Of a stretch of DNA of 38,533 nucleotides, positions 24,424 to 31,587 are shown piece after piece. Each line of letters opens with the position of its first letter. Position 1 is the stretch's first letter. This DNA is from a bacterium (GTDB taxonomy: Archaea > Nanoarchaeota > Nanoarchaeia > Woesearchaeales > UBA10216), in NCBI GenBank assembly GCA_024206195.1, contig JAAGZO010000038.1:1-38533 (forward strand), given 5' to 3'. The notes under the pieces are model-generated. The model was given only the letters and a program-made list of their open reading frames with translations. It did no database searches and had not been told where the DNA came from. The translations under genes were made by a program, and so were the position numbers.

Positions 24424-25344
24424 ATGAGGAATCTAATAATCGTATTCATAGCATGCTTAGTTGTTCTTTTATCTGGTTGTACACCAGATGACCCTATAAG
24501 CACAGATCCTTTTCTAGGAGGAAGTGATGGTATATCCATGGAGTTTGTTGATGGTTCCCCACCTCCAGAGATTTATGATAATGGTCAGTTTCCTTTTGAT
24601 GTTACTCTAAGGCTAGAGAACAAGGGAGAGGCTGATGTTGCTTCAGGAAGCTACAAGATAGAGCTTTCAGGAATAAGCAGTAGAGACTTCGGAGGTCCAT
24701 CTTATACAAAGGTGCCAACTGAGACTCTTATTGCAGCATACAAGGATCAGCAAGGAAATAGAATTGACGGAGCAGTAAGATATGTCACGTTTGACACTCC
24801 TGCTTTTTCATATAAGGACGCTGTTGTAGGAGATACGGATTTTACTCTGTGGGCAGATATTTGCTACAAGTACAAAACAACAGCAACAACACAGCTTTGT
24901 GTTAAGGAAGATGTTCTTGGTGTCAGCGAAGATAATGTTTGTGAGATAAAAGGTCCAAAAAGAGTATTTAACTCTGGTTCTCCAGTGCAAGTATCTTCTT
25001 TTAATCAGAACCCTGGAGGAAAGGACAAGCTTGCTTTTACATTTGAGGTTGCACATGCTGGTTCTGGCGCAATACACGGCGGAACGCTTTGCGATATGTC
25101 TCTTACAAACAAGAATAAGGTAACTGTTAAAGTGTCTAGCTCTGCAGGGCAAATAAAATGTGCAGGCCTGAATGGTGGATCCAGCGGTGAGGTTACGCTT
25201 TACGAAGGAAGAAGGGCCATAAGCTGCACACAAACCCTTTCACAAGGAAGAGACAGCTATGAAACACCTTTGACTATTGATCTAAGCTTCAATTACAAAG
25301 AAAACGAGAACATACCAATAAGAGTAAAGCACGCTGTGTCTTAA
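24424..25344 (+). CDS. Surface lipoprotein C of a three-gene paralogous set
   Basis: Signal peptide MRNLIIVFIACLVVLLSG with lipobox Cys19. The mature protein opens GSDGISMEFVDGSPPPEIYDNG then LRLENKGEADVASGSYKIELSG. It has ICYKYKTTATTQLCVK, NSGSPVQV, FEVAHAGSG and a C-terminal YETPLTIDLSFNYKENENIPIRV. The six ectodomain cysteines match A and B. It is the most divergent of the three in the middle region. The stop TAA is part of a TTAA shared with the stop of the convergent coiled-coil gene. Confidence 0.8.
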   Translation: MRNLIIVFIACLVVLLSGCTPDDPISTDPFLGGSDGISMEFVDGSPPPEIYDNGQFPFDVTLRLENKGEADVASGSYKIELSGISSRDFGGPSYTKVPTETLIAAYKDQQGNRIDGAVRYVTFDTPAFSYKDAVVGDTDFTLWADICYKYKTTATTQLCVKEDVLGVSEDNVCEIKGPKRVFNSGSPVQVSSFNQNPGGKDKLAFTFEVAHAGSGAIHGGTLCDMSLTNKNKVTVKVSSSAGQIKCAGLNGGSSGEVTLYEGRRAISCTQTLSQGRDSYETPLTIDLSFNYKENENIPIRVKHAVS

Positions 25345-27929
25345 ATTATTTTTATTCTTTTTAATGCTTTATCTACTAGATCTTGCGAGTAGCCTGAGCT
25401 AACTAAAGAAGCCCTAATTTGTTCTGGAGATTCATCGTGCTCCAAAGCAACATCTACTACGGACATTATTTCATCTACCTCTGAGAAACCTGCTCTTTCA
25501 CCCTCAAAGAAGCTGTCTGCATCCTTCTTAAGATAGTTCTTAACCTTGACTGGCTTTCCTACAACGCGCTTCTTTGCCACTCTTCTTGGCTTTATTGGCT
25601 CAATAGGTTCAACTTCCTGAATTATGTCTGGTTCTGGAATAGTTGTTTCTATTGGCTGAGGTATAGGGGCTTCTTGCTGGTGTATTGGCTGTTGAACTGC
25701 TTGTTGCTCTGCAGCAGAAATTCTTTCTTTTACATAATCTGTTGATTTTTTCAGTTCAAACCCTGCTGATTCAAGTATCTTGAATTCCCTATTAAGTGCA
25801 TCCTGCTCCTTGAGAAGTATCTCTTCTTTCCTTGCCATCTCACTTTCTCGTACAGTCATCTCATGTATCTTCTTCTCTGCAGTATTCAGCATTTCTTTTA
25901 TCTGGTTCTCTTTTTCAACCAAATAGTGCTCTCTTGCTTCAACTGATTTCTCTTTTTCCTTTAATGAAGCAGGGATAACTCCAGGTTCTGATGTTCGTCC
26001 TCTCTTCAGTTCCAAGAGCTTTCCTGATTTGACATGGAACTCCTTGATTGCATCATCTACCTCTTGCTGCTTTTCTTCAAGAAGAATCTGCTGCTCGTGC
26101 ACCTTTGCCTTAAGGTGCTCTATATGTGACTTGAGGTCAACTTCATGTTCTGCATGTTGCTCTATTATTTCTTTAATACGATTTTCATGCTTTTTCTTCA
26201 GTGTTTGAATTAAATCCTTATAGTGAACTTCGCTCTCTCCTACACGCTGGCCTTCTTCACTGAGTCTTTTCTTGTATGTTGAAACAGACTCTTTAATCCT
26301 CGCTATTTCTTCTGTTAGCTCATGATTTATCTTTTCCTTCAAATGGAGCTGGCCTTTTAGCTTGAATACCTCATCAGAGGTTTCTATTTGCTTTTGCGTG
26401 TTTATCTGCGATCTTAATTCAATAATCTGCCTTTCCCTGTCAGCTACCTGCTGTTCAAGGTGATGTGTGAGCTTGTTGTTTAAACCTTCTTTTTCAACAA
26501 CAAAATGCTTGAACTTCTCAATCTCTGCGCGTTTCTCAGAAGAATCCTTTCTTAGGTGCGCGATTGCCTCTTCGTCAGCCATTTCCTTGCCAACAAACTG
26601 CTGAGTGATTCGCTTGATTTCTTTTTCTTTCTCAGCCAGGCGTCTGGATAAATAAGAAAGTTCATCATCTTTTCTTGCAAGCGCATGCTCAAGCTCAATT
26701 TCGTTTTCACTTTTTCTTAGCTTGCTTCGCTCATCGTCAAGCTTTTGCTTGTAAGCAGAAACCTCATGTTTTACCCTGTCCAACTCTTCAGAGAGTGTCT
26801 TGTTGAGTCTCTCTTTTATTGTAATATGGTCTCTTAACTTGCGAACATGATCACTAAGGTCTGTGTCTTTTACATTACTAAGCTGGGAATTCATATCAGA
26901 AAGCTGTTTTTCACTCTCAGCCAACTGATGCTCTAAATGCTCTGTGAGTTTCTTGCTTAAACCTTCTTTTTCAACAATAAAATGCTTGAGCTTTTCAATC
27001 TCTAAACGCTTCTCATCAAGCTCTTTCTTGAAATGCATTATTGATCTTTCATCTGAGCGCTCTTTATCGACAAACTGTTGAGTTATTTTTTCAATCTCTT
27101 GTTCTTTTTCAGTGAAGCGCTTTGACATGTATGTTGCTTCGCTGTCTTTTTTTGATCTGTGTTGCTCTAACTCGTTTTCTTTTGTAGAATGTAAGGCGAT
27201 TAATTTTGCCACTTCTTCTTCTTTTTCCATCAGCTTATTGTTTAGCTGTTTTATTATCTGCTCGTTTGATTTTGATTTCTTCAGAATGCTTTCTTTAATG
27301 TGTTTTGCGTCTTCACTCTGGCTTGATATCTGATCTCTTAGCTGCTCATTGAGTTTTCTGTTTGTGCTCTCTTCTTTTGAAAGGAGCATTCCCAGTTTTT
27401 CTATCTCGTGTTCTCTTGCACCTAAGCGCTTGTTGAACTCCTGAGTTATCTTTCTTTCATATTCATCTTTTTCAGCTATTTTTTGTTTTAGAAGTGTGAT
27501 TTCGCTGTCTCTTGGTTTTGATGCAGCAACTCTTTTCAGCATGTTGTTTTTAATCTGTTCTGTTTGAGAACCTTGTGCAATAAGTTCCTCTTCAAGCCTT
27601 CTGTTCATATCATGCTCTTTTTCAAGAAGCGTCCTTAGCTTGTCTATTTCACTCTCTTTTGCACTTAGGCTTCTGTCAAACTCTTCAATAATCTTCTTCT
27701 CTGTAAGCGCTCTTTTGCTAAGACTGGTTTTCATTGATGATAATTCATCGTCCTTTGAAGAAATCCTTTTTGACAAAAGCTTTGTTTCTTTTTTTGATTT
27801 GTCTGTTTTTATTTTGCTGAGAACAAGTTGTTTTCTTAGATCATCACTGAATCTATTAAGTTGATGAATAGTGGCTTTTTCTATATCTCTATCCCACTCT
27901 TTACTCTCTTTTTTATCGTTGTTGGGCAT
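25341..27929 (-). CDS. Giant coiled-coil protein with internal duplication, 862 aa
   Basis: Residues ~25-720 are almost continuous charged heptad-type coiled coil with no ATPase motif. A ~140-residue segment at 268-409 is repeated at 427-567 with a constant offset of 159 residues (for example ITQQFV at 282 and 441, KHFIVEKEGL and KHFVVEKEGL at 315 and 474). A shorter ~34-residue unit with KE.EI.KL recurs near 83, 164, 228, 299 and 458. A Gln/Pro/Glu linker (739-780) and a basic patch (KPRRVAKKRVV) lead to a small helical end (818-862, IRASLVSSGYSQDLVDKAL) that looks UBA-like. It overlaps rfcS by 17 nt, so co-expression is likely. A structural or filament role is inference. Confidence 0.82.
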   Translation of the reverse strand: MPNNDKKESKEWDRDIEKATIHQLNRFSDDLRKQLVLSKIKTDKSKKETKLLSKRISSKDDELSSMKTSLSKRALTEKKIIEEFDRSLSAKESEIDKLRTLLEKEHDMNRRLEEELIAQGSQTEQIKNNMLKRVAASKPRDSEITLLKQKIAEKDEYERKITQEFNKRLGAREHEIEKLGMLLSKEESTNRKLNEQLRDQISSQSEDAKHIKESILKKSKSNEQIIKQLNNKLMEKEEEVAKLIALHSTKENELEQHRSKKDSEATYMSKRFTEKEQEIEKITQQFVDKERSDERSIMHFKKELDEKRLEIEKLKHFIVEKEGLSKKLTEHLEHQLAESEKQLSDMNSQLSNVKDTDLSDHVRKLRDHITIKERLNKTLSEELDRVKHEVSAYKQKLDDERSKLRKSENEIELEHALARKDDELSYLSRRLAEKEKEIKRITQQFVGKEMADEEAIAHLRKDSSEKRAEIEKFKHFVVEKEGLNNKLTHHLEQQVADRERQIIELRSQINTQKQIETSDEVFKLKGQLHLKEKINHELTEEIARIKESVSTYKKRLSEEGQRVGESEVHYKDLIQTLKKKHENRIKEIIEQHAEHEVDLKSHIEHLKAKVHEQQILLEEKQQEVDDAIKEFHVKSGKLLELKRGRTSEPGVIPASLKEKEKSVEAREHYLVEKENQIKEMLNTAEKKIHEMTVRESEMARKEEILLKEQDALNREFKILESAGFELKKSTDYVKERISAAEQQAVQQPIHQQEAPIPQPIETTIPEPDIIQEVEPIEPIKPRRVAKKRVVGKPVKVKNYLKKDADSFFEGERAGFSEVDEIMSVVDVALEHDESPEQIRASLVSSGYSQDLVDKALKRIKII

Positions 27930-28881
27930 CTTTTATTCCCATTAATGCGAACTGGCTGAGTAGCGCTTCAAGCTGAATGAATTCATCAGCACCTTCAACC
28001 ATTCTAAACTCTATCTCCCCGCACTTTTCAACCAAGTGCATCTTTTTCCCCGCATCTATTTCAAGGCCCAAGGTTTCCCTTTGTATCTGTTTTATGACAT
28101 CAAGCCCTGAAAGGCCATACGCAAGCATTGTACTCAATAACTTGTCCCGGGCCTCTGTAAATCTGTTATCTAAAGCTAGAGTGAGCGTCTCTTTTATTTC
28201 TTTCGGTTTTGCAACAGAAGCAACTGCATATATTGTTTCCTCTGTTATATGAGTAGATACAACAGCAGAGCTCTGCATAAGATTCTCCAAACGCCTGCAA
28301 TCACCATCTGAAACTGTGAAAAGCGCTTTTTTGGCCTTTTCATCTATCTTCAGCTTCTCTTTTTCTGCAATTGTGTCTATGATACTGAAAACATCCTCCT
28401 GCTTAAGAGGCTTAAACCTGAAAACAGCACATCTTGACTGAATTGGATCTATTATCTTGCTGCTGAAGTTGCAGCTCAGTATGAATCTACATGTCTGGGT
28501 GTAGTTCTCCATTGTACGCCTTAAAGCCTGCTGAGCGTCCTTTGTTAATGCGTCTGACTCATCAAGGTAAATTATCTTGAATGGGACATTTCCAATGGCC
28601 CGTGTCCTTGCAAAGTCCTTAACCTTGTTTCTGACAACATCTATGCCTCTCTCATCAGAAGCGTTTAGTTCGAGAAAATTATGGTTCCAGTCATCCCCAA
28701 AGAGCTTTTTAGCAATTACTATTGAAAGAGATGTCTTTCCTGTGCCTGCAGGGCCTGCAAATAGCACATGAGGCATGTTCTGCTGCTTTACAAAGGCCTT
28801 TATTCTCTTAACTACCTCATCTTGGCCCTTTATTTCAGAAAAATCACTTGGTCTGTACTTCTCAGTCCATATATTGTTCAT
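27913..28881 (-). CDS. rfcS: Replication factor C small subunit
   Basis: This is the AAA+ clamp-loader subunit that opens PCNA at primer-template junctions. WTEKYRP (RFC box II) is at the N-terminus. Walker A GPAGTGKT is at residues 43-50. NASDERGIDVVRNKV and Walker B LDESD (107-110; most relatives have DEAD) follow, then LRRTMENY, sensor 1 LSCNFSSKII and the SRC arginine-finger motif at 149-151. The length of 322 aa is normal. It has its own TATA box 28 nt upstream. The 3' end overlaps the coiled-coil gene by 17 nt. Confidence 0.96.
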   Translation of the reverse strand: MNNIWTEKYRPSDFSEIKGQDEVVKRIKAFVKQQNMPHVLFAGPAGTGKTSLSIVIAKKLFGDDWNHNFLELNASDERGIDVVRNKVKDFARTRAIGNVPFKIIYLDESDALTKDAQQALRRTMENYTQTCRFILSCNFSSKIIDPIQSRCAVFRFKPLKQEDVFSIIDTIAEKEKLKIDEKAKKALFTVSDGDCRRLENLMQSSAVVSTHITEETIYAVASVAKPKEIKETLTLALDNRFTEARDKLLSTMLAYGLSGLDVIKQIQRETLGLEIDAGKKMHLVEKCGEIEFRMVEGADEFIQLEALLSQFALMGIKDAQQR

Positions 28882-29150
28882 GGGTTATGAGAACTTGGGG
28901 CAGAATATAAAGGTTTCGCAGAACGAGGGCGGCTGTTAACGTATACTGGGAAAGGTATTTCAAGATCTGTTTCTGGTGAAAAATAATGGCGCTGTTCAGT
29001 GTTTTGCAGCTCAGCTGCAAAAACAGGCTGCGTATTTGCTGCAGCGGTTATTACTACAACATTATCTATGGTTGGTGTGGGCAGTGTACCTATACCTGGC
29101 TCTACAGGCATTTGTGCATCTGTCACAACTTTTGTCAGTGGTATTACCAT
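28878..29150 (-). CDS. Doubtful small ORF, 90 aa, upstream of rfcS
   Basis: This is an open frame with codon choice like its neighbours (ATA, ACA, GCA, GTT). Its TGA overlaps the rfcS ATG as ATGA, the usual coupling pattern. Against it: no recognisable domain, a Pro/Ser/His-rich ending (RPRSAKPLYSAPSSHNP), no Shine-Dalgarno, and a good rfcS promoter inside its 3' end. A TTTAAAG lies ~21 nt before the ATG. It is either a small unknown protein or non-coding leader DNA. The 28882-29225 stretch otherwise holds only the rfcS promoter and the T-tract after the PRC gene. Confidence 0.35.
   Translation of the reverse strand: MVIPLTKVVTDAQMPVEPGIGTLPTPTIDNVVVITAAANTQPVFAAELQNTEQRHYFSPETDLEIPFPVYVNSRPRSAKPLYSAPSSHNP
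28904..28911 (-). promoter_or_regulatory. TATA box of rfcS
   Basis: The minus strand reads GAAACCTTTATATT, with a BRE-like purine-rich GAAA element before the TATA. It is centred ~28 nt before the rfcS ATG. Confidence 0.6.
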
Positions 29151-29219
29151 GCTATCATCATTGATACTTTAAATGAAGTCCATAGTTGGCCCATGAATGC
29201 ACTTTTTTATGTAAGAAAG

Positions 29220-29225
29220 AAAAAA
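29220..29225 (-). terminator. Oligo-T terminator after the PRC-barrel gene
   Basis: Six T residues follow directly after the TAA on the minus strand, the same stop-plus-T-tract layout as the trmB-family gene. Confidence 0.4.
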
Positions 29226-29492
29226 TTAGATAATGTCTTCTTCTGCAATAACCATGAAATCGCCGATTGCGATTACTGCGCTGAAGGGTATAAGAATGCT
29301 TCCTTCCTTGTCCTTTTCAAGCTCAAGTTTCTCTGTATATGCTGTTGGGCTTGCGAGAACCAAATGAATAAGCTCACCTGAGTTGGTCTCAAATACTATG
29401 TCTCCAACCTCTCCGAACCTTTTTCCAGTTTTGCTTACAACGGTTTTACCTATAAGTTGTTTTGAGAATTTTTTGTCGTCTTCTTCAGCCAT
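29226..29492 (-). CDS. PRC-barrel domain protein, 88 aa
   Basis: This is a single small beta-barrel of the PRC family: LIGKTVVSKTGKRFGEVGDIVFETNSGELIHLVLASP, followed by ILIPFSAVIAIGDFMVIAEEDI. Archaeal stand-alone PRC-barrel proteins are common and mostly uncharacterised; homologs have been tied to RNA metabolism and, in haloarchaea, to cell division (CdpB). Nothing here identifies a specific role. An AGGTGA Shine-Dalgarno four bases before the ATG fixes the start. A TATA box lies ~54 nt upstream in the spacer to mscS. Confidence 0.88.
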   Translation of the reverse strand: MAEEDDKKFSKQLIGKTVVSKTGKRFGEVGDIVFETNSGELIHLVLASPTAYTEKLELEKDKEGSILIPFSAVIAIGDFMVIAEEDII

Positions 29493-29540
29493 TTTTTCAC
29501 CTACTTAACCCCTCGATCGTGATTATGATTAGACACAAGT

Positions 29541-29550
29541 TATATATAAA
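29541..29550 (-). promoter_or_regulatory. TATA box of the PRC-barrel gene
   Basis: The minus strand reads TTTATATATA, followed by a ~28-nt predicted leader with AGGTGA just before the ATG. The promoter sits between the mscS stop and the gene. Confidence 0.55.
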
Positions 29551-29563
29551 TGTTGCGCAAGAT

Positions 29564-30403
29564 TTACCTCTTCTTGAGGTGTACATCCCTTTGAGGGAAT
29601 GGAATTGTTATTCCCTGCTTGTCAAATTCTTCTTTTATGGTCTTGTTTAAATGGAAAAATACGCTCCAGTAGTCTGGTGTTTTAACAGCAGGTCTTACTG
29701 CAATGTTGATTGATGAATCACCAAGCTCCTTTACAACAACCTGAGGTTCTGGTTCCTTAAGCACGCGTTCATCCTTATCAAGAATCTTATTTATTATCTT
29801 GATTGCCTTTCCTATGTCATCACTGTAGCTTATCCCTATAGTAAGATTATATATTTTCCTCATATCATTTGCAGTAAAGTTCTCTATTGTGTCGCTCCAT
29901 ATCTTTCCGTTTGGGATTGTAATCTTAATGTTGTCTGGTGACTTAAGTATGCATGCAGCTATTCCTATTTTTTCTACACCGCCTACAATACTACCGACTC
30001 TTATCCATTCGCCAACTCTGAATGGTTTTTGGAAGAGTATGAAAACACCTGCTGCAAGATTGCCTAAAGTGTCCTTGAGTGCGAAACCAACTATGAAACC
30101 CATAATACCCAGGCCTGCAACAAGGGCGCTTACATCAACACCCACATTGGCAAGAATCATAATGGAAAGTATTATCCAAATAACCACGCGAATTATGTTT
30201 TCTATGAAAGTTTCTACACCGCGGTCAAAGTCAACGCGGTCAAAGAATCTTTCTACAGCCTTGATTATTACTTTTATTACAAAGTACCCAATGATTATTA
30301 TTGCAAGAGTAGAGAGTATCTTAGGACCATAAGCATTAAAGAATAATAATGCTTTTTCACTTATATCTACACCCAATACTGTTAGAAAAACCGGAAGCGT
30401 CAT
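29564..30403 (-). CDS. mscS: Small-conductance mechanosensitive channel (MscS family)
   Basis: This is a membrane channel that releases solutes under osmotic down-shock. Three hydrophobic segments are seen (~28-48, 68-86, 90-115). The last is the pore helix with Gly/Ala-rich packing (ALVAGLGIMGFIVGFALKDTLGNLAAGVFILFQKPFRVGEWI), the MscS hallmark. A cytoplasmic beta domain follows (IKITIPNGKIWSDTIENFT) and an alpha/beta C-terminal domain to IPFPQRDVHL. The length of 279 aa matches the E. coli-size subfamily. It is divergent from tyrS and has a TATA box 27 nt upstream. Confidence 0.93.
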   Translation of the reverse strand: MTLPVFLTVLGVDISEKALLFFNAYGPKILSTLAIIIIGYFVIKVIIKAVERFFDRVDFDRGVETFIENIIRVVIWIILSIMILANVGVDVSALVAGLGIMGFIVGFALKDTLGNLAAGVFILFQKPFRVGEWIRVGSIVGGVEKIGIAACILKSPDNIKITIPNGKIWSDTIENFTANDMRKIYNLTIGISYSDDIGKAIKIINKILDKDERVLKEPEPQVVVKELGDSSINIAVRPAVKTPDYWSVFFHLNKTIKEEFDKQGITIPFPQRDVHLKKR

Positions 30404-30424
30404 AAGACCTAAGATAATTTAACT

Positions 30425-30433
30425 CATATTTAA
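30425..30433 (-). promoter_or_regulatory. TATA box of mscS
   Basis: The minus strand reads GGTTAAATATG, ~26-27 nt before the mscS ATG. It lies back to back with the tyrS promoter in an 81-bp spacer. Confidence 0.45.
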
Positions 30434-30453
30434 CCTTTTTGTTTTGTAGTAAA

Positions 30454-30462
30454 TTTTATATA
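30454..30462 (+). promoter_or_regulatory. TATA box of tyrS
   Basis: TTTTATATA is centred ~27 nt before ATG 30485. AAAGGTG at 30468-30474 could also act as a weak Shine-Dalgarno. Confidence 0.55.
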
Positions 30463-30484
30463 CCTGAAAGGTGCTACTTATTTT

Positions 30485-31558
30485 ATGGATGTGAAAGAAA
30501 GATTTGAGCTCATAAAGAGCGTTGGTGAAGAGATAATCACAGATGAAGAGCTAAAGAGCCTTCTTGAGAAAAAAACAAGCCCTGTTGTATATGATGGTTT
30601 TGAGCCAAGCGGCAAGCTTCATATTGCGCAGGGTATACTAAGGGGCATTAGCGTAAATAAGATGATTTCTGCTGGCTGCAAGGTCAAGATGCTGGTTGCA
30701 GATTGGCATGCGTGGGCAAATAACAAGTTTGGCGGAGACCTTGATAAGATACAGACCGCTGGCGAATATATGATTGAGGTCTGGAAAGCTGCAGGCATGA
30801 CCACTGACAAGGTTGAGTTTGTATGGGCTAATGATCTTGTCAAGGATAGTGATTATTGGAAAACTGTTATGAATGTTTCTCGCGCTTCAACTGTTAAAAG
30901 GATTGTAAGATGCAGCCAGATAATGGGTAGAAAGGAGAATGACAACTTAGCAGCATCACAAATTCTTTATCCTTGCATGCAGTGCGCAGATATCTTCCAT
31001 CTTGGTGTTGATATTACCCAGCTTGGAATGGATCAAAGAAAGGTAAACATGCTTGCAAGAGAGGTCGGGCCAACTCTTGGCTTCTGGAAGCCTGTTGTTG
31101 TAAGTCATCACATGCTTATGGGTCTTGGTAAACCCCCAAAAGATGTTGCAACAGAAGAAAAGGTAATGGAACTTAAGATGTCCAAATCAAAGCCTCATAC
31201 TGCTATATTCATGACAGACTCCAGCAAAGAGATCAAAAACAAGCTTGGAAAGGCATATTGCCCTGAAAAGGTTGTTGATGAGAATCCAATCATGGAGTAT
31301 GCAAAATATATTATTTTTGAAAAATTCAAGGAATTGAATATCAAAAGGCCTGCAAAGTTCGGAGGGGACCTTTCGATCGGATCATATGATGAGCTTTGCA
31401 AGATGTATAGTTCTGGAAAACTGCATCCTTTGGATTTAAAGAATGGGGTTGCAGATCATCTTGACCAGCTTATTGAACCTGTTAGAACACATTTTGAAAA
31501 AAATAAGAAAGCTGCAGATCTTTTGAAACAGGTAGAAAGTTTTAATGTGACAAGGTAA
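30485..31558 (+). CDS. tyrS: Tyrosine--tRNA ligase, archaeal type
   Basis: This class I synthetase charges tRNA-Tyr. The HIGH-equivalent is HIAQG (46-50) after the tyrosine-pocket YDGFEPSGKL. The archaeal/eukaryotic ADWHAWANNKFGGDLDKIQ, ILYPCMQCADIFHLGVDITQLGMDQRKVNMLARE (Tyr/Gln/Asp pocket) and the KMSKS signature at 231-235 are intact. The length of 357 aa is slightly above the shorter archaeal enzymes (~310-330). It stands alone with its own promoter; tldD follows after 29 nt with another promoter. Confidence 0.95.
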   Translation: MDVKERFELIKSVGEEIITDEELKSLLEKKTSPVVYDGFEPSGKLHIAQGILRGISVNKMISAGCKVKMLVADWHAWANNKFGGDLDKIQTAGEYMIEVWKAAGMTTDKVEFVWANDLVKDSDYWKTVMNVSRASTVKRIVRCSQIMGRKENDNLAASQILYPCMQCADIFHLGVDITQLGMDQRKVNMLAREVGPTLGFWKPVVVSHHMLMGLGKPPKDVATEEKVMELKMSKSKPHTAIFMTDSSKEIKNKLGKAYCPEKVVDENPIMEYAKYIIFEKFKELNIKRPAKFGGDLSIGSYDELCKMYSSGKLHPLDLKNGVADHLDQLIEPVRTHFEKNKKAADLLKQVESFNVTR

Positions 31559-31561
31559 AGA

Positions 31562-31569
31562 TTTATAAA
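31562..31569 (+). promoter_or_regulatory. TATA box of the tldD-tldE-pan operon
   Basis: TTTATAAA is 22 nt before ATG 31588 but 28 nt before ATG 31594. The window's usual spacing of 25-30 nt favours 31594 (MDFELAEF) as the true start. Confidence 0.5.
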
Positions 31570-31587
31570 CTTCTTACATATTCTAAA

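Noticed and set aside
27907..28881. RfcS Walker B change DEAD to DESD as evidence of an inactive clamp loader
   Set aside because: The catalytic Asp-Glu pair is intact; only the small residue following it differs, so activity should be retained.
28986..29381. 131-codon + strand frame rich in Cys, Trp and Tyr
   Set aside because: Antisense to the PRC-barrel gene and the rfcS upstream region; odd composition, no promoter fit and no domain.
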